64,000 nucleotides of DNA from Rebecca billardiae RCC1528 (lineage: Eukaryota > Haptophyta): the NCBI GenBank assembly GCA_965240325.2, contig OZ251226.1:3224001-3288000 (forward strand). Direction: 5' to 3'. Each line of letters opens with the position of its first letter. Position 1 is the first letter of the stretch. This document shows positions 18,467 to 27,697 of this stretch, piece after piece. Under the pieces are notes generated by a model, which worked only from the letters and a program-made list of their open reading frames with translations, ran no database searches and had not been told where the DNA came from. The position numbers and the translations under genes are program-made.

Positions 18467-19560
18467 TGCGCGACGAGATCGCGGCGGCGGGGGCGGCGAG
18501 ATCGCGGCGGAGGCGGCGGGCAACAGCCTGCCCGCGGGCGTGTTCGTCGCTCGAGGAGGAGCGCGCAAGGGCGAGCCGAGTCCGGAGCACGCTCACGAGC
18601 TTGTCGCTCGGACGCTTCGAGGATGAGTGAGCGCGCCGAGCACGCAGCGGAGATGAGCCGGATGCGCCCGGAGTTCGCGCAGCTGAAGGGCGAGCTCGAG
18701 CACGCGAGCTCGCTCCTCGACGCCGAGCGCGAGCTCCTCCTCAACTCGGTCGACGGCGGCGCTGAGGTGCAGCAGCGTGAGGACGAGCAGCCAGCCAGTC
18801 CCGAACGCTCGCAAGACACTGCTGCACGCAAGCGGCGGCCACGTAGCGCGAGGAGCTGCGCTGGGAATGCGCCGCGCGCGTCGACGCGGCGATCACCGGG
18901 CTGCAGGCCTCGGCCGTCGACGCGTTGCGCACCCTCGCCGCCAGCCGCGACGAGTCCGCCGTCGAGCTGCAGCCGAGCTGCAGCCGAGCTGCGCGCGCAG
19001 ATGGGCGGCGTCACAGGCACACAGACACTGACAGACAGGCCGTGCATGCCAGCACGTGCGCGCGGAGGCGCTGTGCGCCGAGCTGGCGAAGCGCGACGCC
19101 GAGCGCGACGCGCTGCGCGACGTGGCGACGGACGCGCTGGGCGCGCGCGGCGCCCTCGTCGCGACGCCCCGTGCAGCAGCTCGAGCAGCCAGCTGTGCGG
19201 AGTAGACGGCCGTCGAGGCGATCGGCGCCGGTTCAGGAGCGCGCACAGGCTCCGAGCCTGCCGTTGGCTGGCCGCCGCCGTCTTCGAGGCCGCCGACGCG
19301 GCGGAGGAGGCGGCGGGCGAGCACGGCGGCGCGGTGGAGCAGGCGCGCACGCGCGGCGGCAGGCGCGACGCGCCGCTCGCCTCGTTCCACCCCGAGCTCC
19401 GCTCGCTCGGTCTCGGTGCGCGGCTGCGCAGCGGCAGGCCGGGGCAGCCGAGTGGCGCGCGCTCTCGCTCTGCCGGCACGAGGCGCGCCGGCTGAGCGAC
19501 CAGCGGCCCGTCGTCGAGCGCATGGCGCAGCGCGAGCACCTCAAGCAGGTGCGCCCGCAC
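18467..19560 (+). pseudogene. Decayed or heavily split coiled-coil protein gene
   Basis: Coiled-coil-like protein segments appear on the plus strand but switch frame: LQSMRDEIAAAG near 18465, then MSERAEHAAEMSRMRPEFAQ continuing to LLDAERELLLNSVDGGAEV from 18623, then REELRWECAARVDAAITGLQ near 18850, ELAKRDAERDALRDVATDAL near 19080, and EWRALSLCRHEARRLSDQRP near 19450. All are alpha-helical and E/R/A-rich. Either there are several unrecognised introns or frameshifts have broken the gene. I could not join the pieces with convincing splice sites throughout, so a pseudogene is my preferred reading. Confidence 0.35.
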
Positions 19561-20080
19561 GCGCGCACGCGCCGGCCCGCGCCGCGCGGCGCCTCTCGCC
19601 CTGCGCGCGCGCGCCGCCCCAGCGGCCGCTTCCCCGCGCGCGGCCCGCGCGGCGACAGTCCTCAGGCGAACTGTTACACATGTCAGACTGACAGTGACAG
19701 CCGACGGCCGACGGAGGGTGCACCGCGGGCCTCTAACTGCGTTGGTTCTACGGAAGGACCGCGGAACGCGGTCATATATCGTCTCTATAATAATGACGCA
19801 GCAGCGCCGGGAATAAGCGTGCCGGTCATTATGAATCGGCATCATCAACTTTGTGATTCGCCATAACTATTATTATTAACTGTGATGAGACGAACGAGTC
19901 AGTCCGCTCCGCGCGAGAGTTTAATTAGTACCGTACGGACCGTACGGGCACATGAGTGGTACGGCCATGCGAGCACGGCCGCGCGTCACTCACAGTCACG
20001 ATGATGCGGTCTCCGGACCGTCAGGCTTCAGTCGCACAACATTGGCGGCAACGCGCGTCACTCACGGGCACCTGGCAGGC
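19561..20080. other. Intergenic stretch
   Basis: Holds dispersed repeat A copy 2 (19722-19780) and a short palindromic run near 19930 (ACCGTACGGACCGTACGG). The motif GCGCGTCACTCAC occurs twice (about 19980 and 20056). No gene. Confidence 0.5.
19722..19780 (+). repeat. Dispersed repeat A, copy 2
   Basis: Reads CACCGCGGGCCTCT, AACTGCGTTGGTTCT and GGACCGCGGAACGCGGTCAT in that order, almost the same as the minus strand at 4306-4375. It includes the 7-bp GACCGCG/CGCGGTC hairpin. Confidence 0.75.
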
Positions 20081-21031
20081 TCACTCCAAGTATGGCTCCG
20101 GCGTAGGCGACGGCTCCGGCGATGGACGGGAGCTGAAGAGAGAGGCGAAATCGTCCGGCGAAACGACGCCATCGTCCCCAGCGATCGCGGCGAACCTCTC
20201 GTCAGACATGCGCGGGTAGTCGGGCGGGAAGTACTGCTTGAACTCGTCCAGGTCCACAGCGCCGTCCGCGTTGGTGTCGAACGCCTCGAACGACGGGCCG
20301 TGGTGGTGGCCGCCGCCATCGCGTATTGTCCACATGGCCGCGAACTCCTCTGCGGAGAGCTGGCCGTCATCGCCGGCATATCCAGTGAAGACATCCTCCG
20401 GGGGCGCAGCATCGCCCATGACCTGCTTGAGCTCGTCCAGGCTAACGTACCCATCGGCGTTGCCGTCCATCAACTCGAACGGCGGTCCGCCAGAGCCTGA
20501 GCCCGCCGCTTCGAACATGGCGGCAAACTCGTCGCGAGAAAGCACGCCGTCGTCGCCCGCGTACACGGCGACGAAATCCTCTGGCGGCGCTTCGTCGGGG
20601 TAGTAGTACTGCTTGAGCTCGTGCATGTCCACCTCGCCGTCGCCATCGGCGTCGAACGCCTCGAATGGCGGGCCGTGGCCGCCAGCGCCGCCGCCGCCAC
20701 TGCCACTCGGGGGTGGCTCCGAGGCGAAGATTGCAGCAAGCTCTTCCTCGTCAAGCACGCCGTCATCGCCGGCAAAGAAGTCGAAGAAATCTCGCGGAGG
20801 GCTGCGACCCCCTGTGAAGGAGGAAAGCTCGTCCAGCGAGACTGTGCCATCACCGTCCGTGTCCAAGGCCTCGATCGGCGGTCCACTGGGCGCACCGCCG
20901 TGCGCCTGATGTTGTGGGGAGCTCGCACTTCCGGCCGTAACGGTGACTGCGGCGACCGTGAGAAGAGCCGCCAGCACAGCCACCGTCGCGCAAGCTCCGA
21001 GCACGTGCGTCTTCGAGATTGCCGTCAGCAT
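20081..21031 (-). CDS. Membrane-anchored protein with eight EF-hand-like units
   Basis: 316 residues from the ATG at 21031. A hydrophobic segment (ATVAVLAALLTVAAVTVTAG) near residues 14-33 is a signal anchor or signal peptide. Then come four repeats of about 65 residues, each pairing a normal EF loop (DTDGDGTVSLDE, DADGDGEVDMHE, DGNADGYVSLDE, DTNADGAVDLDE) with a second loop of form AGDDGxLSxEEFAAM. In that second loop the residues at positions 1 and 3 of the canonical 12-residue loop are not acidic. Gly/His-rich linkers separate the repeats. A luminal or surface calcium-binding role is likely. It is divergent from the PA/TIR-like receptor gene, with 201 bp between starts. Confidence 0.8.
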   Translation of the reverse strand: MLTAISKTHVLGACATVAVLAALLTVAAVTVTAGSASSPQHQAHGGAPSGPPIEALDTDGDGTVSLDELSSFTGGRSPPRDFFDFFAGDDGVLDEEELAAIFASEPPPSGSGGGGAGGHGPPFEAFDADGDGEVDMHELKQYYYPDEAPPEDFVAVYAGDDGVLSRDEFAAMFEAAGSGSGGPPFELMDGNADGYVSLDELKQVMGDAAPPEDVFTGYAGDDGQLSAEEFAAMWTIRDGGGHHHGPSFEAFDTNADGAVDLDEFKQYFPPDYPRMSDERFAAIAGDDGVVSPDDFASLFSSRPSPEPSPTPEPYLE

Positions 21032-21232
21032 GTCCGCGTCTCCGCGAGCTCTTCTGGGGCGGCCGCCGGCGGGCGGCGGCGGGACTACGTACGGGATACT
21101 GTACGGTTGCATGCACATTGTATGTACGTACGCAGTAACGACGTGGCTATGTATTGTAACCACCCCCGGATCCCCCCGGGCGGCCAAGGCCAGATTGGCC
21201 TCGCCCCAGCCCCCCGCGCAGTGATCACGGCC

Positions 21233-24160
21233 ATGCGCCGCGCGGCGTCGCTGCTCGCGCTGTCGGCGGCGGTCGCGCGCGGCGACCTCGTCGTGACGCA
21301 GGGGCCTTCCACCGTCGCTGGCCTCCGCCTCGCCGCGCCCGCTCTGGCCTTCTCGCCGCGCACGTTTTCAGTGGCGGACGCAGCCGTGGTGCTCGTTGAG
21401 CCCTCCGCGTTTGCGTACGAGCTCTTCCGAGGGCAAGCGGGCACGACGTGCCCCCCGGCGTATGCGGGGCCGGACGTACGCGGCGCGATTGTCCTCGCCG
21501 TCAACCCCTCGGCCAACCGCTGCTCGTTCGAGAGCCACGCGCGTGCATTGGGCGCCGAGGGCGCGCGTGCAGTGGCCGTGCTGTACACGCCCGCGCTCGA
21601 GCACGCGCCGGTGCCGGGCGGCGTGCGGAACCGCTGGCTCGTGGGCGACGCGCGCCATCTGCCCACCCCGGTCGTTGTCGACGTCACCCAGCTCGACGCG
21701 CAGCCGCTCCTCCACGCCCTGCGCACGGGCGCGCGCGCGCGCGCCTCTCTCGTCGCGTCGGCCGAGCCGTCGGCGTGGGAGGCGGCGTGGAGCTCGGTGG
21801 CGTGGCGCGCGTGCCAGGCGTGGGTGCTGCTCCTCGTCGCGATGGCGGTGGAGATGTCCGCCACGCGGCTCCGCGCCTTCATCCTCGCCGACGCCGGGCT
21901 GCAGCCCACCATCCCGCACGCGGTGCTCTGCCTCGAGCTGCTCGTGAATGTGGTGCGCGGCCTCGAGCTGGGCGTGGACTGGGGCGCGTCCACGGGGCTG
22001 CTGCCCGACGGGGCGCGGCTCGGGCTGGGCGTGGTCTCGCTCGGGCTGGGCTCGGTCGCCACGGGCTTCTTCCTCGCCTACTTCCTCGCCGCGATCAGCT
22101 CGGGCGGCTTCGCCTCCTTCCGCACCTCGCGGCGCGTGGGCGTGCTGACGGCGTGGTCGATCCTGCTTGCGGTGCTGCTCGACGCCTCGCACGCGCTCTT
22201 CGCGGGGTTCGGCGCGGAGCCGACGTCGGGGCTGGTGGTGTTCGCGATCGCCGGCGTGGCGTGCCCCGCCTCGCTCCTGGCCCTCGCCTTCGCCGCGTGG
22301 TGGCACGTGCGCCGCGCCGTGCCCTCGCTGCCGCGCGTGGTCGCGCGCGCCATCGAGCTGAGGCTGCGCGCGGCGGTGCTGCTCACAGCCGCGGCGCTCG
22401 GCGGCATGGCGGCGCACCTGTGGGCACAGCACGGGCCGTGGCGCATGCTCGGCGAGCTCACGTGGACGTACACCGCGGTCACGCTCGGCTCGCTCGTGCA
22501 CGTCGACGCCTTCGCCCCCGTCGGCGCCATCGAGCCGGCCGCCGAGCTGCCTCCCGCTGGGAGCGCGCCCGGCTCGCCCGCGGCCGGCGCCACCGCCACG
22601 TCAGCCTTTCGCAGCCTGACGGCCGCGCGGGTCGAGGCGGCCACGCGCGGCGTGGGGCCGCTGGAGCGCGTCGCGCGCACGCTGGTGGCGCTCGTTGGCG
22701 GCGCCGCCTGCCCCCCGCCCAGCGCGACGCGGCCGGGCGCGGCCGAGCGCGGCCGCTCGCCGTCCGCCGCCGCGCGCGGCCGTTCGCTGCGGTCGCTGCT
22801 CTCCTTGGCCGGCGGGCGCGCGGGCGCGGCCGTGTCGCCCGCGGCCGGCGGCTGGTCGGGCGCAAAGCTCGTGCGCAGCGCGTCGGAGGTGATGAAGCTG
22901 CCCCTCGTCGACCGCGACACCAACGCGGTGGGCGACGGCCGGCTGCTGCTCGGCGTCTCGCTGCAGTTCATGACCGAGTTCGCCGCTGCGCACGGGTGCG
23001 CAGAGGGCATGAGCACGGCCGAGCTGGGCGTGCTGGTGCGCGGGATGACCGCGCGGGACGCGCGCTCGCTCGCGCAGCGCGAGATGGCCTCGCGCACGGC
23101 CGACGGCGGGCTCGCCGTGGCGGGCGCCACGCGGTTCGTCTCGCACGCGCAGGCGCGCCCCTTCCTCGGCCTGCTCCGCGCGCTGCGCGCGTACTGCCGG
23201 CTGCACGGCCAGAGCGAGGCCGCGCACTACTGGTGGGTGGACGTCTTTTGCGTCTCGCAGTCGCAGGTCGTGGAGGATGTGCGCTTCATCGGCGCGGTCG
23301 AGCGGCACGTGGGGCACGTGGTGCTCGTGCTCGGTGCGCGCGCGGGCACCCGCGCGCCACCACCCACCACCCGCCGCTCGCGATCACTCTGGCCGCCTCA
23401 CGCGCCTCACGCGCCGCCGCGTGCGCGCCGCGCCGCCGCGGTGCGCGGCTCCTCAGACCCGTGGGATGCGCCGGTCGCGCTCACGCGCGCGTGGTGCCTG
23501 TACGAGCTGCTCAACGCGCAGCTGCACCCGGACGAGATCGAGCTGCACCTCACGCTGCCCCCGGCCGAGCGCACCGCGCTGCTCCGCGCCATCCAGACGG
23601 ACCTGCCCGACGTGGAGCGCCGGCTGCTCAGCTTCGACGCGCGGCACGCGCAGGCGAGCCTGCCGTCGGACCTGGCGGCCATCATGGCGCGCATTCGGGA
23701 CACGCTCGGCTCGTCGGGGCGCAAGGGCGAGGGCTCGGCCGGCGCTGCCGAGGCGTCGGGCGCCGCGCCCGCGCTCGCGCCCGAGCCCGATGCGCTGCCC
23801 GCCGCCGCGCTCTGCGCGCCGCCGCCCGCTGAGAGTGGCGCAGCCGGCAGCAGCAGCAGCAGCGCGCAGCGCACGCCGCCCGGAGGCCGGAGACGCGCCT
23901 CGAGCCGCAGCCAGAGCCAGAGCCTGAGCGCGTCGCCCTCCGCCGGCCGCGTGCTAGGCGCGCTGCGGCTCGACGGAGGGCGCAGCAGCCGCTGCGCCAG
24001 CTGCACGCTGTCCGCTGCGGGCGCCGACAGCGATGCAGCGAGCATGCGCAGCGCCGCCGCAGAGAACGACGTCGACGGCATCGACAAGTTCAACCAGCAC
24101 ACGCGAGCCGCGGTCAAGCGTGCACTCGCCGCACTCAGCTGGTCGCTACGAGGCCTGTGA
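21233..24160 (+). CDS. PA-domain multi-TM protein with a cytosolic TIR-like domain
   Basis: Two exons, 21233-23333 and 23457-24160 (123-nt intron, donor GTGCGC, acceptor CTCAG), 934 residues. Order: signal peptide (MRRAASLLALSAAVARG); a luminal region with PA-domain character (RGAIVLAVNPSANRCSFESH, then ARAVAVLYTPALEH); about seven hydrophobic helices between residues 190 and 430; then a long cytosolic tail. The tail contains TRFVSHAQARPFLGLLRALR, WWVDVFCVSQSQ and LDPWDAPVALTRAWCLYELL. This pattern occurs in many algal and oomycete proteins and looks like a diverged TIR/toll-like or HET-like fold. Ser/Arg-rich low complexity ends the protein. A sensor role is inferred. The intron length is a multiple of three, so intron retention would keep the frame open. 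Confidence 0.65.
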   Translation: MRRAASLLALSAAVARGDLVVTQGPSTVAGLRLAAPALAFSPRTFSVADAAVVLVEPSAFAYELFRGQAGTTCPPAYAGPDVRGAIVLAVNPSANRCSFESHARALGAEGARAVAVLYTPALEHAPVPGGVRNRWLVGDARHLPTPVVVDVTQLDAQPLLHALRTGARARASLVASAEPSAWEAAWSSVAWRACQAWVLLLVAMAVEMSATRLRAFILADAGLQPTIPHAVLCLELLVNVVRGLELGVDWGASTGLLPDGARLGLGVVSLGLGSVATGFFLAYFLAAISSGGFASFRTSRRVGVLTAWSILLAVLLDASHALFAGFGAEPTSGLVVFAIAGVACPASLLALAFAAWWHVRRAVPSLPRVVARAIELRLRAAVLLTAAALGGMAAHLWAQHGPWRMLGELTWTYTAVTLGSLVHVDAFAPVGAIEPAAELPPAGSAPGSPAAGATATSAFRSLTAARVEAATRGVGPLERVARTLVALVGGAACPPPSATRPGAAERGRSPSAAARGRSLRSLLSLAGGRAGAAVSPAAGGWSGAKLVRSASEVMKLPLVDRDTNAVGDGRLLLGVSLQFMTEFAAAHGCAEGMSTAELGVLVRGMTARDARSLAQREMASRTADGGLAVAGATRFVSHAQARPFLGLLRALRAYCRLHGQSEAAHYWWVDVFCVSQSQVVEDVRFIGAVERHVGHVVLVLGARAGTRAPPPTTRRSRSLWPPHAPHAPPRARRAAAVRGSSDPWDAPVALTRAWCLYELLNAQLHPDEIELHLTLPPAERTALLRAIQTDLPDVERRLLSFDARHAQASLPSDLAAIMARIRDTLGSSGRKGEGSAGAAEASGAAPALAPEPDALPAAALCAPPPAESGAAGSSSSSAQRTPPGGRRRASSRSQSQSLSASPSAGRVLGALRLDGGRSSRCASCTLSAAGADSDAASMRSAAAENDVDGIDKFNQHTRAAVKRALAALSWSLRGL

Positions 24161-24838
24161 AGTGCGCGCTGCGCTGCTGTGACGACGCGGCCGCTACTGA
24201 TTGATCATATTGCGCCGCGCGCACCAGTACTCGGCCAGTAGCAGCGCGTCACAGACCGTCTGAGTCGTCGCCGCCGCCGGGGTCAAGATCGACCCTGCTG
24301 TCCCCGGTGCTGTCGATCTTCCCTTGCGAATGCCGGAGTTCCGGTTGAGGCGGTTGACGGCCGGGCCGCGCCCGCCGGCCGGCCGGGCCTGACCACCGGA
24401 CTCTCGCGGCGAGCGGAATGCGGATGACTCATCATGGGCTCCGCGGCTTCGCCGTCCACCCCCCCAGTCCGGTCACTCGGCGGAGCTAGTAGCGTTACGA
24501 CCGTGTCTGCGTTACATCTTGCCCACTGCAATCGGCGGGATCGCCGCCTCTGATGATCTGCTACGATAGCTCCTAGACCACCCCAGGCGGTCCCTTGGAC
24601 TCGTGACATTATTATCAGCTGGCCGCGGATCAGGATCGGGCAGTGTCCGGGCATCGCCATCGGATGCCGACGGAGTCCGCGGATGGCATCAGCGCCGCCT
24701 GACGACCTGAGAGTAGACCTGCTCTGAGCCGTTTACTGCAGTAATTACCGCGCGTTACATTCGAGTATGTACAAAGCTCAACGCCGGCCGCTGCCACTGC
24801 GTTTCTGGTCCGGCGTTACATTCGAGTATGTACAAAGC
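24161..24838. other. Intergenic stretch
   Basis: No gene. The right end contains the first unit of a 61-bp tandem duplication that reaches into the RNase T2 gene. Confidence 0.5.
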
Positions 24839-24875
24839 TCAACGTCGGGCGCCGCCACTGCGTTTCTGGTCCGCC
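24754..24875. repeat. 61-bp tandem duplication covering a gene 3' end
   Basis: Units 24754-24814 and 24815-24875 share GTTACATTCGAGTATGTACA, AAGCTCAACG and GCCACTGCGTTTCTGGTCC with a few substitutions. The right unit includes the last codons and stop of the RNase T2 gene, so the left unit is a spare copy of the gene end and 3' UTR. Confidence 0.9.
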
Positions 24876-25717
24876 GCGAGGCACTGGCCTAGCTTGACGG
24901 CGAGGACGTTTGGGCACGCGTCGTCACGCAGCGAGTTGCGCGGGGATTCGAGCACGTACGCCGGGCAGTGCACCTGCTCGCCGACGGAGCCGTCGGGCTG
25001 CTTTGCCCAGCAGCTCGTCACCTCTTCCAGTCGGCAGTGCTTGTCGACGCGCACGGCGACGCGTTTTGCGTAGCTCATGCGCAGCGCAGCCGCAGGCACG
25101 CCTTCGGAGCTACCCACCTTTTCGACGAGCGCCTTTGGCGTGCCGCGATCGAACATCTGCGCACCCCCCGGGCCGGATAGTCCCTCGATCACGCGCACCG
25201 CCTCGCCAAAATAGCGCGCCGGCTCAAGCGACGAGCAGGTGCCGTGCTTGCGCCACTCGTGCACGCCAAGCGAGCCGAGCTGCGGCTTGTGCTTCTCGGC
25301 GTCGTACGCGCAGTACGAGGGCGCCACGTCCACGAAGTGACGCGGGAGGTCGTCGACGGCGAGCTTCGCCTTCGTCGGGCAGTCCGCCGGGTAGATCGCC
25401 TGGCCCCGAGGCGTGGAGTAGCCCGGCCACAGCCCGTGGAGGGAGAGGTGCGACGCGGAGAACGCCCAGCTGACGGTGGTGCACCGCTCCTGCGCGGTGC
25501 AGCAGAAGCGCGGCGCCCACGTCTGCGCCAAGAGGTACATGTCAAAGTCGCCTGGCGTCGCGCCTTTCGACGCGGTGGCCGGCGGCATCACGTCACACGC
25601 GAGCGCGGACGCGGGACGTGATGCGAGGGTGCGAACTCGAGACGCCCGTGCGGACCACCCTTGCGTGCGGGTGCGGCACTGAGCCTGTCGTTGACTCACA
25701 GGACTCCTCCGGACCAC
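24839..25717 (-). CDS. RNase T2 family ribonuclease
   Basis: 292 residues. Both active-site signatures are present: CAS1 as LSLHGLWPGYSTP and CAS2 as VHEWRKHGTCSSLEP, each with its histidine and with the lysine and glutamate of CAS2. Cysteines suit the usual disulfides (RFCCTAQERCTTVSW, YPADCPTKAK, TSCWAKQ, VHCPAYVL). These enzymes cut single-stranded RNA through a 2',3'-cyclic phosphate and act in vacuoles, lysosomes or outside the cell. The first ~45 residues are Arg/Ser-rich and do not look like a clean signal peptide, so the true start may be in an upstream exon. The domain itself begins near DFDMYLLAQTWAPRFC. Confidence 0.9.
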   Translation of the reverse strand: MVRRSPVSQRQAQCRTRTQGWSARASRVRTLASRPASALACDVMPPATASKGATPGDFDMYLLAQTWAPRFCCTAQERCTTVSWAFSASHLSLHGLWPGYSTPRGQAIYPADCPTKAKLAVDDLPRHFVDVAPSYCAYDAEKHKPQLGSLGVHEWRKHGTCSSLEPARYFGEAVRVIEGLSGPGGAQMFDRGTPKALVEKVGSSEGVPAAALRMSYAKRVAVRVDKHCRLEEVTSCWAKQPDGSVGEQVHCPAYVLESPRNSLRDDACPNVLAVKLGQCLAADQKRSGGARR

Positions 25718-25782
25718 CGCTCTTGAGAGGTGATACTGCAGTCAGTCATGTTGAAGCACCCCCCCCATGTCCTTCTGTGTGT

Positions 25783-25915
25783 GGGGGGGGGGTGGGTGCA
25801 CCCTGCTCGAAGGGCTGATGGGCAGCAGGGGGGGGGTGCAACCTGCTCAAGCTCAGGCTGGCGGGCTGCAGGGGGGGGGCTGCTCGCACCCCGATTGAGC
25901 AGGCCCATTGGGTGC
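25783..25915 (+). repeat. ~43-bp tandem repeat built on G9-G10 runs
   Basis: Runs of nine to ten G at 25783-25792, 25828-25836 and 25871-25879 are spaced about 43-45 bp apart. Each is followed by TGCA-containing sequence and CTGCTC or similar. The plus strand has strong G-quadruplex potential. It lies upstream (5' side) of the RNase T2 gene. Confidence 0.8.
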
Positions 25916-26774
25916 TGCGGCGGCAGGCGCGCGCCGCGGGCCCGGGCAGGCCGTCGCAGTGCAGGAAGTGGTCCCAGAGCTCTGCAGAGCGCGCCTGCGG
26001 CGCAATGACTGGCCTTCATAGCAGTAGTCTTCATCACCCATCCGCCATCTCATGATATCCGCCTAAGCGGGGGCCATCGCGCCGAGCGCACCGCGCGTGA
26101 CTCGTGTCGCGGCGCGGCCGCCCCGTGACGTCTACGGTCTGACTCTGTGACTGTCTACCGTAGAGACTAGAGTCTACGGACCGTGCTTGGACGCTCGTCA
26201 CTCCTGTCTGCCCTGTCAGCTGTCTCGTGTCTGACCGGGCTGCCCCGCTCCGTGCTTCGGGCCGAGCCCTCGGGCGCGGTCTGCCTGCACAGTGTGGCCT
26301 CCCAGCACTACCACGTCCACTGGTCCGCCAGACTGTCACTGTGACACTCACTCGGTGAATGTGATCGACAGACTTATCGTGAGCGCGGCGGGCTCGACAC
26401 GCTATCGGCGCCAGCCGCCGGACCAGTGGCGGCGTGACAGTACGTGGTCGCGCACGCTAAGCCGTACGCGCTGACGACAATCATTGTACTTGAATCACAA
26501 ACGACGAGGAATCCGCCTGTGACTGTGAGTGTGAGTTTCCGGCTGACAAGGGTTCGGACTGCCAGTAATCAGTATCCAGAGATGAGAGGGCCCGAGGGTT
26601 ACTGTACGCAGTCCCGCCCAGTCCGGGGTGCAGCGCCTATGGTGATGTCGCCCCCGCCCCGACGGAGCCAGTTCAGCCAGCACGTGCCACCAGCCGCCGC
26701 CAGCAACCGAGCGCTTCTCGACGCGTGCCTCGATCACACCGATGTGCGCCAAGCTTGGATGGCTCGGCATTCGG
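25916..26774. other. Intergenic stretch
   Basis: No supported gene in about 860 bp. Short CTGTGACTGT-like repeats and scattered TCTACGG motifs (26130-26180) are visible. Confidence 0.45.
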
Positions 26775-27575
26775 TCAGTTCTTGGGAGCCGCTTCCACAA
26801 ACTTGCGCTGCTTGAGCCACAGGCTGGTGCACAGGCCACAGAAGAGCGAGAGGAGCGTGTTGGTGTTGGCCTGCAAGATGAGCAGGTCGATCGGCTGCAC
26901 GGCGTTTGCCAGCCCTGTCGCGAGCTGCCCGCCCGCGGCGTACCCGCCGCCCAGCCCCTGCGTGAGCGCCTTGGACGCGAGCACGCCGATGATCTGCTCC
27001 GCAGAGAGCAGCGTCACGCCCATGCCCACCAGGTTGATCAGGATGCCGAGCTTGAGCGAGCGCCGAGCCTTGGTGGCCAGCCGGTTCTCGTCCAGATCGG
27101 CGCGCAGCAGCCGCTTCGAGAAGCCCTTGTACCCCCACATCCAGAACGTGGAGACGAAGCCGGCGCCCACGCCCGCGGATGCCAGCACCAGCCCGGAGGT
27201 GAGCGCGTTCGTCGTGGGCGGGCGCGCCGCGTTGGCGAAGACGAGGGTGATGCTCGAGACGACGGAGAGGATGAGCTGGCTCCACCACGAGAACCAGCTC
27301 GCGCGCCGGAAGGCGCGGCTCTCGCGCAGGATCTCTGGGCTCGCCGTGCCCTCTGAAGATGCGCGCACAGCCGCTGCGCGAGGCTGCACAGCCGCGGGCC
27401 GACGGAGGGGCGCAACGGCGAGGCCACGGGCACGGGCGCAGGAGAGTGCAGACGAGGCGAGCGGGCGTCGGGCGCTGGTGTGCACCACCTGCGCGGCCCT
27501 CGCGCACGACGCGAGCGCCACGAGCGCGACCGCCGTCCGACCGACGGCCGATGACGACATCGACATGCTCGGCAC
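26775..27575 (-). CDS. TIC21/DUF3611-like plastid membrane protein
   Basis: 266 residues. The N-terminus has a hydrophobic signal-peptide-like stretch (TAVALVALASCARA) followed by a basic Ser/Ala/Arg-rich segment, the bipartite presequence expected for plastids with more than two membranes. The mature part has four hydrophobic helices: FSWWSQLILSVVSSITLVFA, LVLASAGVGAGFVSTFWMWG, GILINLVGMGVTLLSAEQII and LILQANTNTLLSLFCGLCTS. This order and spacing fit the DUF3611 family, which includes the inner-envelope protein TIC21/PIC1 proposed in protein import or iron transport. Divergent from the small membrane protein gene at 27698. Confidence 0.75.
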   Translation of the reverse strand: MPSMSMSSSAVGRTAVALVALASCARAAQVVHTSARRPLASSALSCARARGLAVAPLRRPAAVQPRAAAVRASSEGTASPEILRESRAFRRASWFSWWSQLILSVVSSITLVFANAARPPTTNALTSGLVLASAGVGAGFVSTFWMWGYKGFSKRLLRADLDENRLATKARRSLKLGILINLVGMGVTLLSAEQIIGVLASKALTQGLGGGYAAGGQLATGLANAVQPIDLLILQANTNTLLSLFCGLCTSLWLKQRKFVEAAPKN

Positions 27576-27697
27576 TTACGCGCTTCGTCAGTTTCAGCCA
27601 TCCAGCCCGTTCCAGGCTGATCATGAGGCTCTTCTCATAATCTGAAATCAAGTCGTGCGCTTGCCGGTCGGACTCTGGTCCGAGGAACACCCACAAG

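Noticed and set aside
18175-19848. 557-codon minus-strand ORF
   Set aside because: Composition is R/A/S/P-rich without domain features; long antisense frames are common in this GC-rich DNA, and the plus strand carries more protein-like fragments.
27576-27696. N-terminal extension of the TIC21-like frame in another frame
   Set aside because: The 26775-27575 frame has the presequence and all four helices; the alternative is Arg-rich and lacks them.
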